NCBI RefSeq assembly: GCF_009671205.1
Contig: NZ_CP045309.1
Coordinates: 5,784,001 to 5,848,000 of the forward strand
Origin: Micromonospora terminaliae
Lineage (GTDB): Bacteria; Actinomycetota; Actinomycetes; Mycobacteriales; Micromonosporaceae
Length of the DNA stretch: 64,000 nucleotides
Reading direction: 5' to 3'
Shown here: one piece after another, positions 33,932 to 41,906 of the stretch
Numbering within the stretch: the first letter of the stretch is position 1
Layout: each line of letters begins with the position of its first letter
Notes under the pieces: generated by a model
What the model saw: only the letters and a program-made list of their open reading frames with translations
What the model was told of the DNA's origin: nothing
Database searches by the model: none
Made by a program: the position numbers and the translations under genes

Positions 33932-35131
33932 TCAGAAGTCGGCGAACAGGTACGGCAGCTCCCGCGGGAAGATCCGGCGCAGCTCGGCGGCCGCGTCGGC
34001 CGGCACCTCGCCGAGCCCGCGCACCGCCACCTCGGCCGGGTCGAGCACCCCGTACGCCAGGGCGGAGAGCCCGGCGGCGGTGAGCCGTGCCGCCGGCACG
34101 GTGCCCGCGGCGGCGGTCTCCGCCGGCAGCACCTCCAGCGTGCCCGTGGCGCCGTCGAGCAGGTGGGTGCCGGCGAGCCAGCGGTCGCCGACCAGGTCGA
34201 CGGTGACCCGGCCGGTGCCGACGGGCCGGCCGGCGAGCGCCTCCAGGCTGAGCAGCCGGGCCATGGGGGCCGGTGAGCCGGGCCGGGACACCCGCGCCTC
34301 CACGTGCACGGCGAGGTCGGTGAGCCACAGCTCGGGCAGCTCGTCGGCGGGCAGCTCGACGCTGATCCGGTCGACCTGGTCGACGTGGCGGGCGAAGAAC
34401 TGGAGCAGCGACGCCCGGGCGTACGGGTCGGCGGCCAGCAGGTCGTCGGCGATCAGCGTGCCGCCGTGGTCGTCGATCCGGTAGGTGACCGCGCCGACCG
34501 TCTCGCCGTCCCGGACGGCGGTGAGCAGCCACCGGTCGTCCCGGTCGCGCAGCCCGGCCGCCCGGAAGTCCGGGAAGATCGCGAACCCGTGCCGCTCGCG
34601 CAGGCAGCGTTCGGTGTACGCCCGCCACCGCTCGTAGCCGGCGCCGATCCGCTCCCACACCACCTCGCCGGGCAGCTCGGCCCGGAGCAGCGGGGCCAGG
34701 TCCGCGGGGGAGAACACCGCGGTACGCCGGCGGGGCAGCCCCACGTAGCCGAAGCGCTCGTAGAACGAGGCGCGGAACGGGTAGAGCGCGGTCAGGGGGT
34801 GCCCCTCGTCCCGCATCTCGTCGAGGAGCCGGTCCAGCAGCGCGCGCACGTGCCCGCGCCGGCGGGCCAGCGGGTGGGTGGACACCCCGGCGACGCCGGC
34901 CATCGGCAGCACGGCCCCGCGCAGGTTCTGCCGCATCGGGACGGCCGAGACCGCGGCCGTGGTGACCCCGTCCTCCTCGACCACCAGCGTCCGGTTGCCC
35001 GCGTTGTACGGCAGGTACTCGCGGAACTCCTCGGTCCGAGACGCCGCCATCGGCGATGCCTCGAAGGCGTACGCCTGGAGGGGGAAGCTGGTGGTCAGGC
35101 GTTCCTCGGCGGCCAACCGGCGAATGCGCAT
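33932..35131 (-). CDS. Eis-like GNAT N-acetyltransferase
   Basis: A 399-aa protein with the three-part Eis architecture: N-terminal GNAT domain (VSAVPMRQNLRGAVLPMAGV then GVSTHPLARRRGHVRALLDR, the acetyl-CoA loop RRRGHVR), a second degenerate GNAT domain, and a C-terminal SCP2-like domain ending FPRELPYLFADF, whose carboxyl-terminal Phe is the conserved general base in Eis. Eis enzymes acetylate amines, including aminoglycosides and lysines of proteins; the native substrate is unclear. ATG 35131; no clear ribosome site. Confidence 0.88.
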   Translation of the reverse strand: MRIRRLAAEERLTTSFPLQAYAFEASPMAASRTEEFREYLPYNAGNRTLVVEEDGVTTAAVSAVPMRQNLRGAVLPMAGVAGVSTHPLARRRGHVRALLDRLLDEMRDEGHPLTALYPFRASFYERFGYVGLPRRRTAVFSPADLAPLLRAELPGEVVWERIGAGYERWRAYTERCLRERHGFAIFPDFRAAGLRDRDDRWLLTAVRDGETVGAVTYRIDDHGGTLIADDLLAADPYARASLLQFFARHVDQVDRISVELPADELPELWLTDLAVHVEARVSRPGSPAPMARLLSLEALAGRPVGTGRVTVDLVGDRWLAGTHLLDGATGTLEVLPAETAAAGTVPAARLTAAGLSALAYGVLDPAEVAVRGLGEVPADAAAELRRIFPRELPYLFADF

Positions 35132-35182
35132 CCGTTCATCCCAACGGCACCGGCCCGGTGGCGCAACCCGAATTGAACGGGG

Positions 35183-35902
35183 TCAGGCCTCGGTGACGTC
35201 GGAGACGACCACGGTGACGTTGTCCGGCGCGCCGGCCTGGTGGGCGAGCTTCACCAGTTGCTCGCCGCACTGCTGCCGGTCGCCGTAGGTGCCCAGCGCC
35301 GAGGCGATGGCGGCGTCCTCCACGTAGTCGGAGAGACCGTCGCTGCACAGCAGCAGCCGGTCGCCGGCGAACACGGTGAGCACCCCGATGGCCGGCGGCG
35401 CGTCCGAGCCCTGCACCGCCCGGGTGACCAGCGACCGCTGCGGGTGGTGGCGGGCCTGGTCGGGGGAGAGCGCGCCCTGGTCGACCAGCGCCTGCACGAA
35501 GGTGTCGTCCCGGGTGAGCTGGGTCAACTCGTTGTCGCGTAGCAGGTAGCAGCGGGAGTCGCCGACCTGGGCGAGGACCAGGGTGTCGCCGGCGAGCAGG
35601 GCCGCCGTCAGGGTGGTGCCCATGCCGTCGCGGGCCGGGTCGACCGTGATGGCCGCGCGGATGCGCTGGTTGGCGGTGCTCACCACGGCGCGCAGCGCGT
35701 CGGCGGCCTCGTCCGGCACGGTCGGCGGGGTGAGCTCGTCCAGGATGCGGATGACGATCTCGCTGGCCACCTCGCCGGCCGGGAGGCCGCCCATGCCGTC
35801 GGCCACCGCCACCAGGCGGTCACCGGCGAGGGCGGAGTCCTCGTTGTTGGTCCGGACGAGGCCGACGTCGTTCAGGATGGCCGAGCGGAGGATCAGCGTC
35901 AT
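35183..35902 (-). CDS. PP2C-family serine/threonine phosphatase (PstP/PrpC type)
   Basis: A 239-aa soluble phosphatase. All metal-binding motifs are visible: VRTNNEDSALAGD (the Asp following RxxNED), AVADGMGGLPAGE, GDSRCYLL, LLCSDGLSDYVED and GAPDNVTVVVSDV. It lacks the membrane and extracellular part of full-length PstP, so it resembles PrpC. It probably reverses Ser/Thr kinase signalling; no kinase gene is adjacent. ATG 35902. It is preceded by 51 nt after the Eis-like gene's start, both genes reading in the same direction. Confidence 0.92.
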   Translation of the reverse strand: MTLILRSAILNDVGLVRTNNEDSALAGDRLVAVADGMGGLPAGEVASEIVIRILDELTPPTVPDEAADALRAVVSTANQRIRAAITVDPARDGMGTTLTAALLAGDTLVLAQVGDSRCYLLRDNELTQLTRDDTFVQALVDQGALSPDQARHHPQRSLVTRAVQGSDAPPAIGVLTVFAGDRLLLCSDGLSDYVEDAAIASALGTYGDRQQCGEQLVKLAHQAGAPDNVTVVVSDVTEA

Positions 35903-35995
35903 GGGGACAAGCTTGCCAAGAACACCCGCTCCGCGTCTCTACGGACTGCGGGGTCTGCGGAAAGAAATGTCATCGGCTTGCACACGGGGTATGTA

Positions 35996-36559
35996 TCAGG
36001 GCTCCACTGTGGCCGGTCGCGGGTAGCGCAGCAGCAGGCTCGCCCGGACCTCCTCGTCGCCCACCGCGGCGTAGCTGTGCGGCACGTCGGAGGCCCAGCG
36101 GAGGTATTCCCCCGGGCCGGCGGTGAGCGGGGCGGTCGCCGGGCCGGCCCGGAGCACGCCGGAGAAGACGGTGACGTGTTCGGTGACACCGGCCTGGTGC
36201 GCGGGGGAGAGCTGCGCCGGGCCGGGGCTGACCCGCATCCGGTACAGCTCGTAGGTCGCGTCGGTGTCGCTGAAGACCTCCAGCAGGGTCGCTCCCACCG
36301 CGGCACCGCGGACGGTCGGCGTCTCGGCCGGCCCGGAGAGCACGGCGGTGAGGGGCACGCCGAGCTGGGCGGTGATCGCGTACAGGGTCTCCAGGGTCGG
36401 GTTTCGGGTGCCGTTCTCCAGGCCGGAGAGGGTGGCCTTCCCGACGCCGGCCAGCCGGGCGAGGGTGGACAGGGACATGCCGCGCTCCTCGCGGAGGGCG
36501 CGGATCCGCCGGCCGACGGCGTCGGTGGTCCGGTCACCGGCTGGTGGGGCAGCTGCCAT
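35996..36559 (-). CDS. XRE-family regulator with cupin domain
   Basis: A 187-aa regulator. Residues about 14-68 form an XRE helix-turn-helix (GRRIRALREERGMSLSTLAR then VGKATLSGLENGTRNPTLET); the C-terminal cupin (TEHVTVFSGVLRAGPATAP through WASDVPHSYAAVG) likely senses a small molecule. It diverges from the benE transporter, and a perfect 8-bp inverted repeat lies between them, 23 nt from this start codon. The pair is therefore probably self-contained: regulator controls transporter and itself. ATG 36559. Confidence 0.88.
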   Translation of the reverse strand: MAAAPPAGDRTTDAVGRRIRALREERGMSLSTLARLAGVGKATLSGLENGTRNPTLETLYAITAQLGVPLTAVLSGPAETPTVRGAAVGATLLEVFSDTDATYELYRMRVSPGPAQLSPAHQAGVTEHVTVFSGVLRAGPATAPLTAGPGEYLRWASDVPHSYAAVGDEEVRASLLLRYPRPATVEP

Positions 36560-36582
36560 GGGGCTATGGTGCTACATCGGCT

Positions 36583-36600
36583 CGTTCCGTAAACGGAACG
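36583..36600. promoter_or_regulatory. Palindromic operator between xre-cupin gene and benE
   Basis: CGTTCCGT and ACGGAACG are perfect inverted arms separated by AA. TTCC/GGAA half-sites separated by a short core are typical of XRE-cupin regulator operators. The site lies 23 nt from the regulator's start codon and 18 nt from the benE start codon, so bound protein would block both. Confidence 0.7.
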
Positions 36601-36618
36601 GTGGTGAGGGAGGCAAGC

Positions 36619-37824
36619 ATGGCCGGTCGGCTGCAACCCGTTCTGGCCGGCGTGGTGACCGCCCTGGTCGGCTTCGCCAGCTCGTTCACGGTCGTGCTGG
36701 CCGGGCTGCGCGCCGTGGGCGCGGACCAGGCCCAGGCCGCCTCCGGCCTGCTCGCCCTCTGCGTCGCCAGCGGCTGCTGCGCCGTCTGGCTCGGCCTGCG
36801 GCACCGGCTGCCGCTGGCCATCGCCTGGTCCACCCCGGGCGCCGCGCTGCTCGTCGCCACCGGGCCGGTGCCCGGTGGATGGCCGGCCGCGGTCGGCGCC
36901 TTCCTGCTCGCCGGCCTGCTGATCGTCGCGGCCGGGCTCGTCCCCGCGCTCGGCCGGGCCGTCGCCGCGATCCCCGCCCCGATCGCCAGCGCCATGCTCG
37001 CCGGGGTGCTGCTGCCGCTCTGCACCGCGCCCGTCCGGGCCCTGGTCGAGGTGCCCCGGCTGGCCGGGCCGGTGGTGCTCGCCTGGCTCCTGCTGCACCG
37101 GTTCGCCCGCCGCTGGGCGGTGCCGGGCGCACTCGCCGTGGCGGTGGTGGCGATCGCGCTGACCACCACCGGGCCCGCCCGGATCGACGCCGCGCCGGCC
37201 GTCGTGCTGACCGCGCCGGCCTGGACGCTGCCGGCGATCGTCGGGCTGGCCCTGCCGCTCTTCCTCGTCACCATGGCGGCGCAGAACGTGCCGGGGACGG
37301 CCGTGCTGGCCGGCTACGGCTACCGCGCCCCGCTGGGCTCGGCGCTGCGGGTGACCGGGCTCGCCACCGTGCTGGGTGCGCCGGCCGGCGGGCACGCCGT
37401 GAACCTGGCCGCGATCACCGCCGCGCTGGCGGCCGGCCCGGACGCCCACCCCGACCCGGAGCGTCGCTGGATCGCCTCGGTCACCGCCGGGATCGGCCTG
37501 GCGCTGCTCGGCCTGGGCGCCGGCGTGGCGACCGCCCTGGTGCTGCTCTCCCCGCCGGTCCTCGTCGAGGCGGTGGCCGGGCTCGCGCTGCTCGGCGCGC
37601 TGGCCGGTGCCGTCGCGGCGGCGGTCGCCCAGCCGGACGCCCGGGAGGCCGCCGTGGTCACCCTCGTGGTCACCGCCTCCGGGGTGAGCCTGCTCGGTGT
37701 GGGCGGCGCGTTCTGGGGGCTGGTCGCCGGCTGGCTTATGCTCCTGCTGTTCCGCCGTCGCCCGGCCCCGCCACCGGCGCCCGAGCCGGAACCGCAGCCG
37801 GCCGCGCCGGCCCGCGTGGGCTGA
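36619..37824 (+). CDS. benE: BenE-family aromatic acid/H+ symporter
   Basis: A 401-aa membrane protein of the BenE (benzoate symporter) family with about 12 helices. It starts MAGRLQPVLAGVVTALVGFA and carries PLFLVTMAAQNVPGTAVLAG and APAGGHAVNLAAITAALAAG, family-typical re-entrant segments. ATG 36619 has GGGAGG upstream; the earlier in-frame ATG at 36544 is rejected because it lies across the divergent promoter. Substrate is probably an aromatic carboxylate or related weak acid. No catabolic ben genes are nearby. Confidence 0.88.
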   Translation: MAGRLQPVLAGVVTALVGFASSFTVVLAGLRAVGADQAQAASGLLALCVASGCCAVWLGLRHRLPLAIAWSTPGAALLVATGPVPGGWPAAVGAFLLAGLLIVAAGLVPALGRAVAAIPAPIASAMLAGVLLPLCTAPVRALVEVPRLAGPVVLAWLLLHRFARRWAVPGALAVAVVAIALTTTGPARIDAAPAVVLTAPAWTLPAIVGLALPLFLVTMAAQNVPGTAVLAGYGYRAPLGSALRVTGLATVLGAPAGGHAVNLAAITAALAAGPDAHPDPERRWIASVTAGIGLALLGLGAGVATALVLLSPPVLVEAVAGLALLGALAGAVAAAVAQPDAREAAVVTLVVTASGVSLLGVGGAFWGLVAGWLMLLLFRRRPAPPPAPEPEPQPAAPARVG

Positions 37825-38100
37825 TCAGGAGGTGCCTTCCGCTTCGACGCCGATCTCCATGATCCGTAGGCGGGCGCCGCTGACGTTCTCCTCGACCATC
37901 CGCCGGAGCGCCCGCGCGTCCTCCAGCGTGTCGAGCACGACCAGCACGTGGCTGAGGTCGGAATCGTCGTCGTCCGAGCCCCACCAGCCCCGGACGAAGC
38001 CCGGGCTCCGCCGGGTCACCTCGGCCATGTGCGCGAACTGGGCGGCCCGCGCCGCCGCCTCGGTCGGCGTGCCGCCCTGCTCTCCGATCACCATCCACAT
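37825..38100 (-). CDS. Small dimeric alpha/beta-barrel-like protein
   Basis: A 91-aa protein with the pattern of the antibiotic biosynthesis monooxygenase-like ferredoxin fold: MWMVIGEQGGTPTEAAARAA, RSPGFVRGWWGSDDDDSDLS, HVLVVLDTLEDARALRRMVE and ARLRIMEIGV. Stand-alone members are often heme- or quinone-related, but no catalytic residue is evident. ATG 38100 (GGTGGG upstream) is preferred to GTG 38109. Its stop directly abuts the benE stop. Confidence 0.6.
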   Translation of the reverse strand: MWMVIGEQGGTPTEAAARAAQFAHMAEVTRRSPGFVRGWWGSDDDDSDLSHVLVVLDTLEDARALRRMVEENVSGARLRIMEIGVEAEGTS

Positions 38101-38122
38101 GCCGCCCACCGTAGGCGGGAAG

Positions 38123-38488
38123 TCACTCCTCCGGGGGGAGTTCGCCGGCCGGGACGGTGAGGCGTACGCCGTCGTCGGTGACCGCCGCGATCCGGTCGGC
38201 CAGCACGTAGACGGCGCCGGTACGGGCCAGTTCGGTGGAGACCTTGAGGTAGCCCTCGCGCAGCAGCCGGGCGGCCAGGTCGGCCGGGACGTCCGGTTCC
38301 TCGGCGGCGGCCGACCCGATCAGCTCGTCCAGGCTGCTGCCCGGGTCCACCGGGGCGGGCGCCTGCACGGTCACGGCGGCCGGGTCGCCGCGCTGGACGA
38401 GATCCACGGTGCCCACCTCGACGCCGGTGGAGTCGATCACCCGCATGCCGGTGGTGACCCGGGAGACGGTGTCCTGCTGCTGGCTCAT
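38123..38488 (-). CDS. PRC-barrel/DUF2171-like small protein
   Basis: A 121-aa protein. Residues about 10-50, VTTGMRVIDSTGVEVGTVDL, form the beta-barrel start seen in PRC-barrel or DUF2171 proteins, with GYLKVSTELARTGAVYVLAD and a C-terminal strand DGVRLTVPAG completing it. ATG 38488; GGGAA about 12 nt upstream is the only ribosome-site candidate. PRC-barrel proteins are often stress or RNA-linked. It sits in a group of small minus-strand genes. Confidence 0.68.
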   Translation of the reverse strand: MSQQQDTVSRVTTGMRVIDSTGVEVGTVDLVQRGDPAAVTVQAPAPVDPGSSLDELIGSAAAEEPDVPADLAARLLREGYLKVSTELARTGAVYVLADRIAAVTDDGVRLTVPAGELPPEE

Positions 38489-38517
38489 ACAGGCGCGGTT
38501 CCCGGGGCGCGCGGGCG

Positions 38518-38766
38518 CTAAACGGGCGGGGCCCAGCCGCTCGGTGGGCGGGGGGACAGCTCGCGCCAGCTGTCCGGCCCCTCCAGCAGGGCCCGGACGG
38601 TCTCCTCGGCCTCGTCGACGCTGGCGTACTCGTAGAACTGGGAGACCCCCTCGGCGCCGCCGGCGCGCTGCTCGACGTGCCAGCGGTCGCCGTCGACCCG
38701 GAGGAAGACGTCCCGCCGGGCCAGCCGCCCCCATTTCCCGTTCCACCAGTGCCTGCGCTGCTCCAT
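38518..38766 (-). CDS. SOS-box-controlled small protein of unknown function
   Basis: An 82-aa soluble protein, basic at the N-terminus with four Trp residues (MEQRRHWWNGKWGRLARRDV) and then an alternating beta/alpha segment (VFLRVDGDRWHVEQRAGG, FYEYASVDEAEETVRALL). No catalytic motif is recognised. The promoter has a perfect LexA box (38779-38794) next to a TAGAGT -10 six nt before the ATG, so its mRNA is probably leaderless and damage-induced. A DNA-damage role is inferred only from this control. The C-terminus is Pro-rich. Confidence 0.8.
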   Translation of the reverse strand: MEQRRHWWNGKWGRLARRDVFLRVDGDRWHVEQRAGGAEGVSQFYEYASVDEAEETVRALLEGPDSWRELSPRPPSGWAPPV

Positions 38767-38772
38767 GCCCGG

Positions 38773-38794
38773 ACTCTATCGAACATGTGTTCGA
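38773..38794 (-). promoter_or_regulatory. SOS promoter: perfect LexA box plus -10
   Basis: 38779-38794 reads TCGAACATGTGTTCGA on the plus strand (TCGAACACATGTTCGA toward the gene), an exact match to the actinobacterial SOS consensus TCGAAC-N4-GTTCGA. The -10 hexamer TAGAGT (38778-38773) directly follows it in the direction of the 82-aa gene, and six nt later comes the ATG at 38766. LexA binding would therefore block this promoter. Confidence 0.9.
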
Positions 38795-38800
38795 CACGCG

Positions 38801-38831
38801 TCGGCCCCCGCGGGATTCCCACGGGGGCCGA
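38801..38831 (-). terminator. Terminator of mscL
   Basis: A long hairpin with outer arms TCGGCCCCCG and CGGGGGCCGA and an inner GGGA/TCCC pair, starting 11 nt after the mscL stop. It separates mscL from the SOS-controlled gene. Confidence 0.8.
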
Positions 38832-38842
38832 TCGGCTATGGG

Positions 38843-39313
38843 TCAGCGCGCGGCCGGGGGCTCCTGCCGGCGGCCGAGCACGTCGTCCAGCGCGCCGCGC
38901 TGGCCCGGGGTGGCGTGGTTGCCGGCGAGCAGCGCGTCCCGGATCTCGGTGAGCAGCCGCACCTCTTCGCTGGGGGCCTTCGGCGGCGGCTCCTCGCCGC
39001 GCTTGCGCCGCTCGGCGAGCCGGTTCATCGGGTAGACGACCAGGAAGTACAGCGCCGCCGCGGTGAGCAGGAAGGTGATCGCGGCGTTGACGAAGGCCAC
39101 CCAGTCGAACGGGATGCCCCGGAACTTCGGGGTGGAGCCGCCGATGCCGTCCTCGCTGCCGGTGATCAGCGCGATGAACACCCGGACCAGCGGTTCCAGG
39201 AACGACTTGGTGAGCTGGGTGACCACGCCGGTGAAGGCCGCGCCGATGACGACACCGACCGCGAGGTCCACGACGTTGCCGCGCATGATGAAGTCTTTGA
39301 AGCCCTTGAGCAT
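38843..39313 (-). CDS. mscL: Large-conductance mechanosensitive channel
   Basis: A 156-aa MscL, the emergency valve for osmotic downshock. The N-terminus MLKGFKDFIMRGNVVDLAVG and first helix VVIGAAFTGVVTQLTKSFLE are strongly conserved, the periplasmic loop follows, and the second helix VNAAITFLLTAAALYFLVVY is followed by a basic/charged C-terminal bundle (LAERRKRGEEPPPKAPSEEV). Length is at the upper end for the family. ATG 39313. A terminator hairpin follows. Confidence 0.96.
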   Translation of the reverse strand: MLKGFKDFIMRGNVVDLAVGVVIGAAFTGVVTQLTKSFLEPLVRVFIALITGSEDGIGGSTPKFRGIPFDWVAFVNAAITFLLTAAALYFLVVYPMNRLAERRKRGEEPPPKAPSEEVRLLTEIRDALLAGNHATPGQRGALDDVLGRRQEPPAAR

Positions 39314-39352
39314 CCGCTCTCCCGTGCTGTCCGGATTTCTGTCCGGGACAAC

Positions 39353-40036
39353 CTACGCCCCGGAGGGGGCCTCGAGAAAAGCACCGGCCTCGATCGCCGC
39401 CCGGGCCGGGTCGCCGTCCCGGATGGCCGCGACCAGCCGGCCGTGGTCCACGTACCGCTCGGGCTCCAGGGTCTCGCCCATCGCCTGCGCCACGGTGCTG
39501 CGCAGCGCGGCGCCGACCGAGGCGTAGAGCTCGGCCAGCATGGCGTTGTGCGCGGCGGCCACGACCGCGGTGTGCAGCGCGGCGTCCGCCTCGACGAACT
39601 CACCCACCCGGCCGGAGCGCCAGGCGGCCTCCCGGGCGGCGAGCGCGCCGTCGAGCGCCGCCAGGTCATCCGGGGTACGCCGCAGCGCGGCGAGCCGGGC
39701 CGCCTCCACCTCGAAGGCGCGCCGGACCTCGATCACCTCGGCCATCCGGTCGTCGGTGAGCCGGCGGGCCACCACCGGGGCCAGCTCGTCGGTCGACACC
39801 ACGTAGGTGCCGGAGCCCTGCCGGCACTCCAGCACCCCGGCGTGCACCAGCGCCCGGACCGCCTCGCGGACCGTGTTCCGCCCGACGCCGAGCGCGGCGA
39901 CGAGCTGCGGCTCGGTGGGGATCTTCCCGCCCACCGGCCACTCGCCGCCGAGGATCCGGGCCCGGAGCTGCTCGATCGTCTGGCGCACGCGGTGGCCGCG
40001 CGGCGGCACGGCGACGGAATCGACGGCGGGTGTCAC
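39353..40036 (-). CDS. GntR-family (FadR subgroup) regulator
   Basis: A 227-aa regulator: N-terminal winged helix (LRARILGGEWPVGGKIPTEP, then VGRNTVREAVRALVHAGVLE) and a C-terminal all-helical FCD ligand-binding domain (IEVRRAFEVEAARLAALRRT) with the Asp/His residues that usually hold a metal (FVEADAALHTAVVAAAHN). GTG 40036 has an almost perfect AGGAGGTG upstream. It diverges from the MFS exporter gene across 49 nt, the likely target. The effector is probably an organic acid. Confidence 0.9.
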   Translation of the reverse strand: MTPAVDSVAVPPRGHRVRQTIEQLRARILGGEWPVGGKIPTEPQLVAALGVGRNTVREAVRALVHAGVLECRQGSGTYVVSTDELAPVVARRLTDDRMAEVIEVRRAFEVEAARLAALRRTPDDLAALDGALAAREAAWRSGRVGEFVEADAALHTAVVAAAHNAMLAELYASVGAALRSTVAQAMGETLEPERYVDHGRLVAAIRDGDPARAAIEAGAFLEAPSGA

Positions 40037-40085
40037 CGGTTACACCTCCTGCCGAAATTCATCCCATGATTGTAGGTTCGAGGTC

Positions 40086-41378
40086 ATGACCCCGCCACCC
40101 CCGCCCACCGCGGCCGCCGTCACCGACGCGCCCACCACCGACGTGACCCCCGGGCCGGCCCCGGCCGCCGCACCCGTGCCGCAGACCACCCCGGTCCGCG
40201 GCGGGCTGCTGGTCCTGGTCGGCATGCTGCTGGTCGCCGTCAACCTGCGCGCCGCGGTGACCAGCCTGGGTGCCCTGCTCGACGAGATCCGCGACGGGCT
40301 GGGCCTCTCCGGCGCGATGGCCGGCCTGGTCACCACGCTGCCCACCATCGCCTTCGCCGGGCTCGGCGCGCTCACCCCGTGGCTGGTCCGCCGCTGGCCC
40401 GCCGCCCGGGTGCTGGTGGTGGCCATGCTCGCCCTGACCGTCGGGCAGGTGCTCCGCGTGGTCACCGGCTCGGCGGCGGTCTTCGTGCTCACCAGCGCGC
40501 TCGCGCTGGCCGGCATCGCGGTCGCGAACATCCTGCTGCCGATGCTGGTCAAGCAGCACTTCCCGCACCGCACCGGGCTGGTCACCGGGGCGTACACCAT
40601 GGCCCTGACGGTGGGCACGACGGTGGCGGCCGCCTCGGCGGTGCCGATCGCCCACGCCTTCGGCTCGTGGCGGGCCGGGCTCGGCGTCTGGGCCGGGCTG
40701 GCCGCGGTGGCCGTACTCCCGTGGGTGCCGTTGGCGCTGCGGACCCGGGCCGCGCGACGCGCGGCGAGCCCCGCGGCGGCCGCCGCCGGGCCGGCGCGGG
40801 TGCGGCCGGCGCGGACCCGGCTCGGCTGGGCCATGGCGGTGTACTTCGGGGCGCAGTCGCTCAGCGGGTACGCGATCATGGGCTGGCTGGCTCAGCTCTT
40901 CCGGGACGCCGGCTACGCGCCGGAGGCGGCCGGCCTGCTGCTCGCCGGGGTGACCGCGCTCGGCGTGCCGGTGGCGCTCATGATGCCGGCCCTGGCCGGC
41001 CGACTGCCCACGCTGCGCCCGCTGGTCCTGTCGCTGACCGCGTTCTCGACGGCCGCCTACGTCGGCCTGGCGCTCGCGCCGCACGGCCTCGCGCCGCTCT
41101 GGGTGCTGCTGCTGGCCTTCGGTCAGGGCGCGTTCCCGCTGATCCTCACCACGATCGGGCTGCGCGCCCGGACCGCCGAGGGCACCGTCGCGCTCTCCGC
41201 CTTCGCGCAGAGCACCGGCTACGTCATCGCCGCGCTCGGCCCGCTGCTGGTCGGCATCCTCTACGAGGCGACCGGGGGCTGGACCGCGCCGATCGGGTTC
41301 CTGCTGGTGGCGCTGGCCGTGCAGACGGCGGCGGGCATCGTGATCGCTCGTCCCCGCTACATCGAGGACGAGCGCTGA
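40086..41378 (+). CDS. MFS transporter (CynX/NimT-like)
   Basis: A 430-aa major facilitator with 12 predicted helices after a Pro/Ala/Thr-rich cytoplasmic tail (residues 1-38). The first helix LLVLVGMLLVAVNLRAAVTS with its NLR and MAGLVTTLPTIAFAGLGALT resemble the CynX/NimT group, often linked to cyanate, nitroimidazole or small anion transport. ATG 40086 sits inside the palindrome GGTCATGACC, so the start codon region may bind a regulator. The longer ORF overlapping the GntR gene is rejected. Confidence 0.85.
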   Translation: MTPPPPPTAAAVTDAPTTDVTPGPAPAAAPVPQTTPVRGGLLVLVGMLLVAVNLRAAVTSLGALLDEIRDGLGLSGAMAGLVTTLPTIAFAGLGALTPWLVRRWPAARVLVVAMLALTVGQVLRVVTGSAAVFVLTSALALAGIAVANILLPMLVKQHFPHRTGLVTGAYTMALTVGTTVAAASAVPIAHAFGSWRAGLGVWAGLAAVAVLPWVPLALRTRAARRAASPAAAAAGPARVRPARTRLGWAMAVYFGAQSLSGYAIMGWLAQLFRDAGYAPEAAGLLLAGVTALGVPVALMMPALAGRLPTLRPLVLSLTAFSTAAYVGLALAPHGLAPLWVLLLAFGQGAFPLILTTIGLRARTAEGTVALSAFAQSTGYVIAALGPLLVGILYEATGGWTAPIGFLLVALAVQTAAGIVIARPRYIEDER

Positions 41379-41388
41379 GGAGGAACGG

Positions 41389-41745
41389 TCAGGAGGAGGC
41401 CGGCGTGGGGTCGCCCGCCACGGCCTGCTCCACCGTCGGATAGGTGTGCAGCACCTCGACCAGGCCGCTCACCTCGAGGATGCGGAGCACGCCGCGCTGC
41501 GGGGCGGCCAACCGGACCACGCCGCCGGCCTCGTCGCAGCTGTTCTTGGCGCGCACGAACACCGACAGCCCGGTGGAGTCGCAGAACGACACCTCGGCCA
41601 GGTCGAACACGAGGCGGTTGCGCCCCTTGTCCAGCAGGTCCGTGATCTGGTCCTGGAGCTGCGGTGCCGTCGCCATGTCCAGCTCGCCCGCGACCGACAC
41701 GACGACCACGTCGCCGCGCTGTTCCGTGTGCACCGTCAGGGACAT
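41389..41745 (-). CDS. STAS-domain anti-sigma factor antagonist (RsbV/SpoIIAA type)
   Basis: A 118-aa STAS protein. The phosphorylatable serine is Ser57 in SFCDSTGLSVF, after the beta-strand RLVFDLAEV; GELDMATAPQL near residue 20 is typical of SpoIIAA/RsbV. ATG 41745 has AGGAGGT six nt upstream, and longer in-frame starts are rejected. The dephosphorylated form should bind an RsbW-like kinase and release a sigma factor. It is divergent from the RsbRST operon and may be the substrate of its SpoIIE phosphatases. It is convergent with the MFS gene (10 nt between stops). Confidence 0.92.
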   Translation of the reverse strand: MSLTVHTEQRGDVVVVSVAGELDMATAPQLQDQITDLLDKGRNRLVFDLAEVSFCDSTGLSVFVRAKNSCDEAGGVVRLAAPQRGVLRILEVSGLVEVLHTYPTVEQAVAGDPTPASS

Positions 41746-41840
41746 TCGCCGACCTCCTGTGTTCGGTGGAACCGTATCCCACGAAGCTGGCAACGTGCAG
41801 AACGGGAGCGGAGAAGGGTGCCGACGATCATTCCTTTGCT

Positions 41841-41861
41841 CTGCGGCAACTAGTGCCGCAG
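41841..41861. promoter_or_regulatory. Inverted repeat in rsb divergent promoter
   Basis: Perfect arms CTGCGGCA and TGCCGCAG around ACTAG, in the 161-nt gap between the STAS gene and rsbR. It lies upstream of a TAGAGT -10-like hexamer near 41872. It could be an operator or the stem of a 5' UTR; neither is proven. Confidence 0.45.
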
Positions 41862-41906
41862 GCCCCGGTGATAGAGTCCGCCCGTCCAAAGTTCAGGGAG
41901 GTCAAG

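Noticed and set aside
40083..40092. GGTCATGACC palindrome at the MFS start codon as a firm GntR operator
   Set aside because: Only 10 nt long, overlaps the ATG, and does not match the FadR-type core; mentioned only as a possibility.
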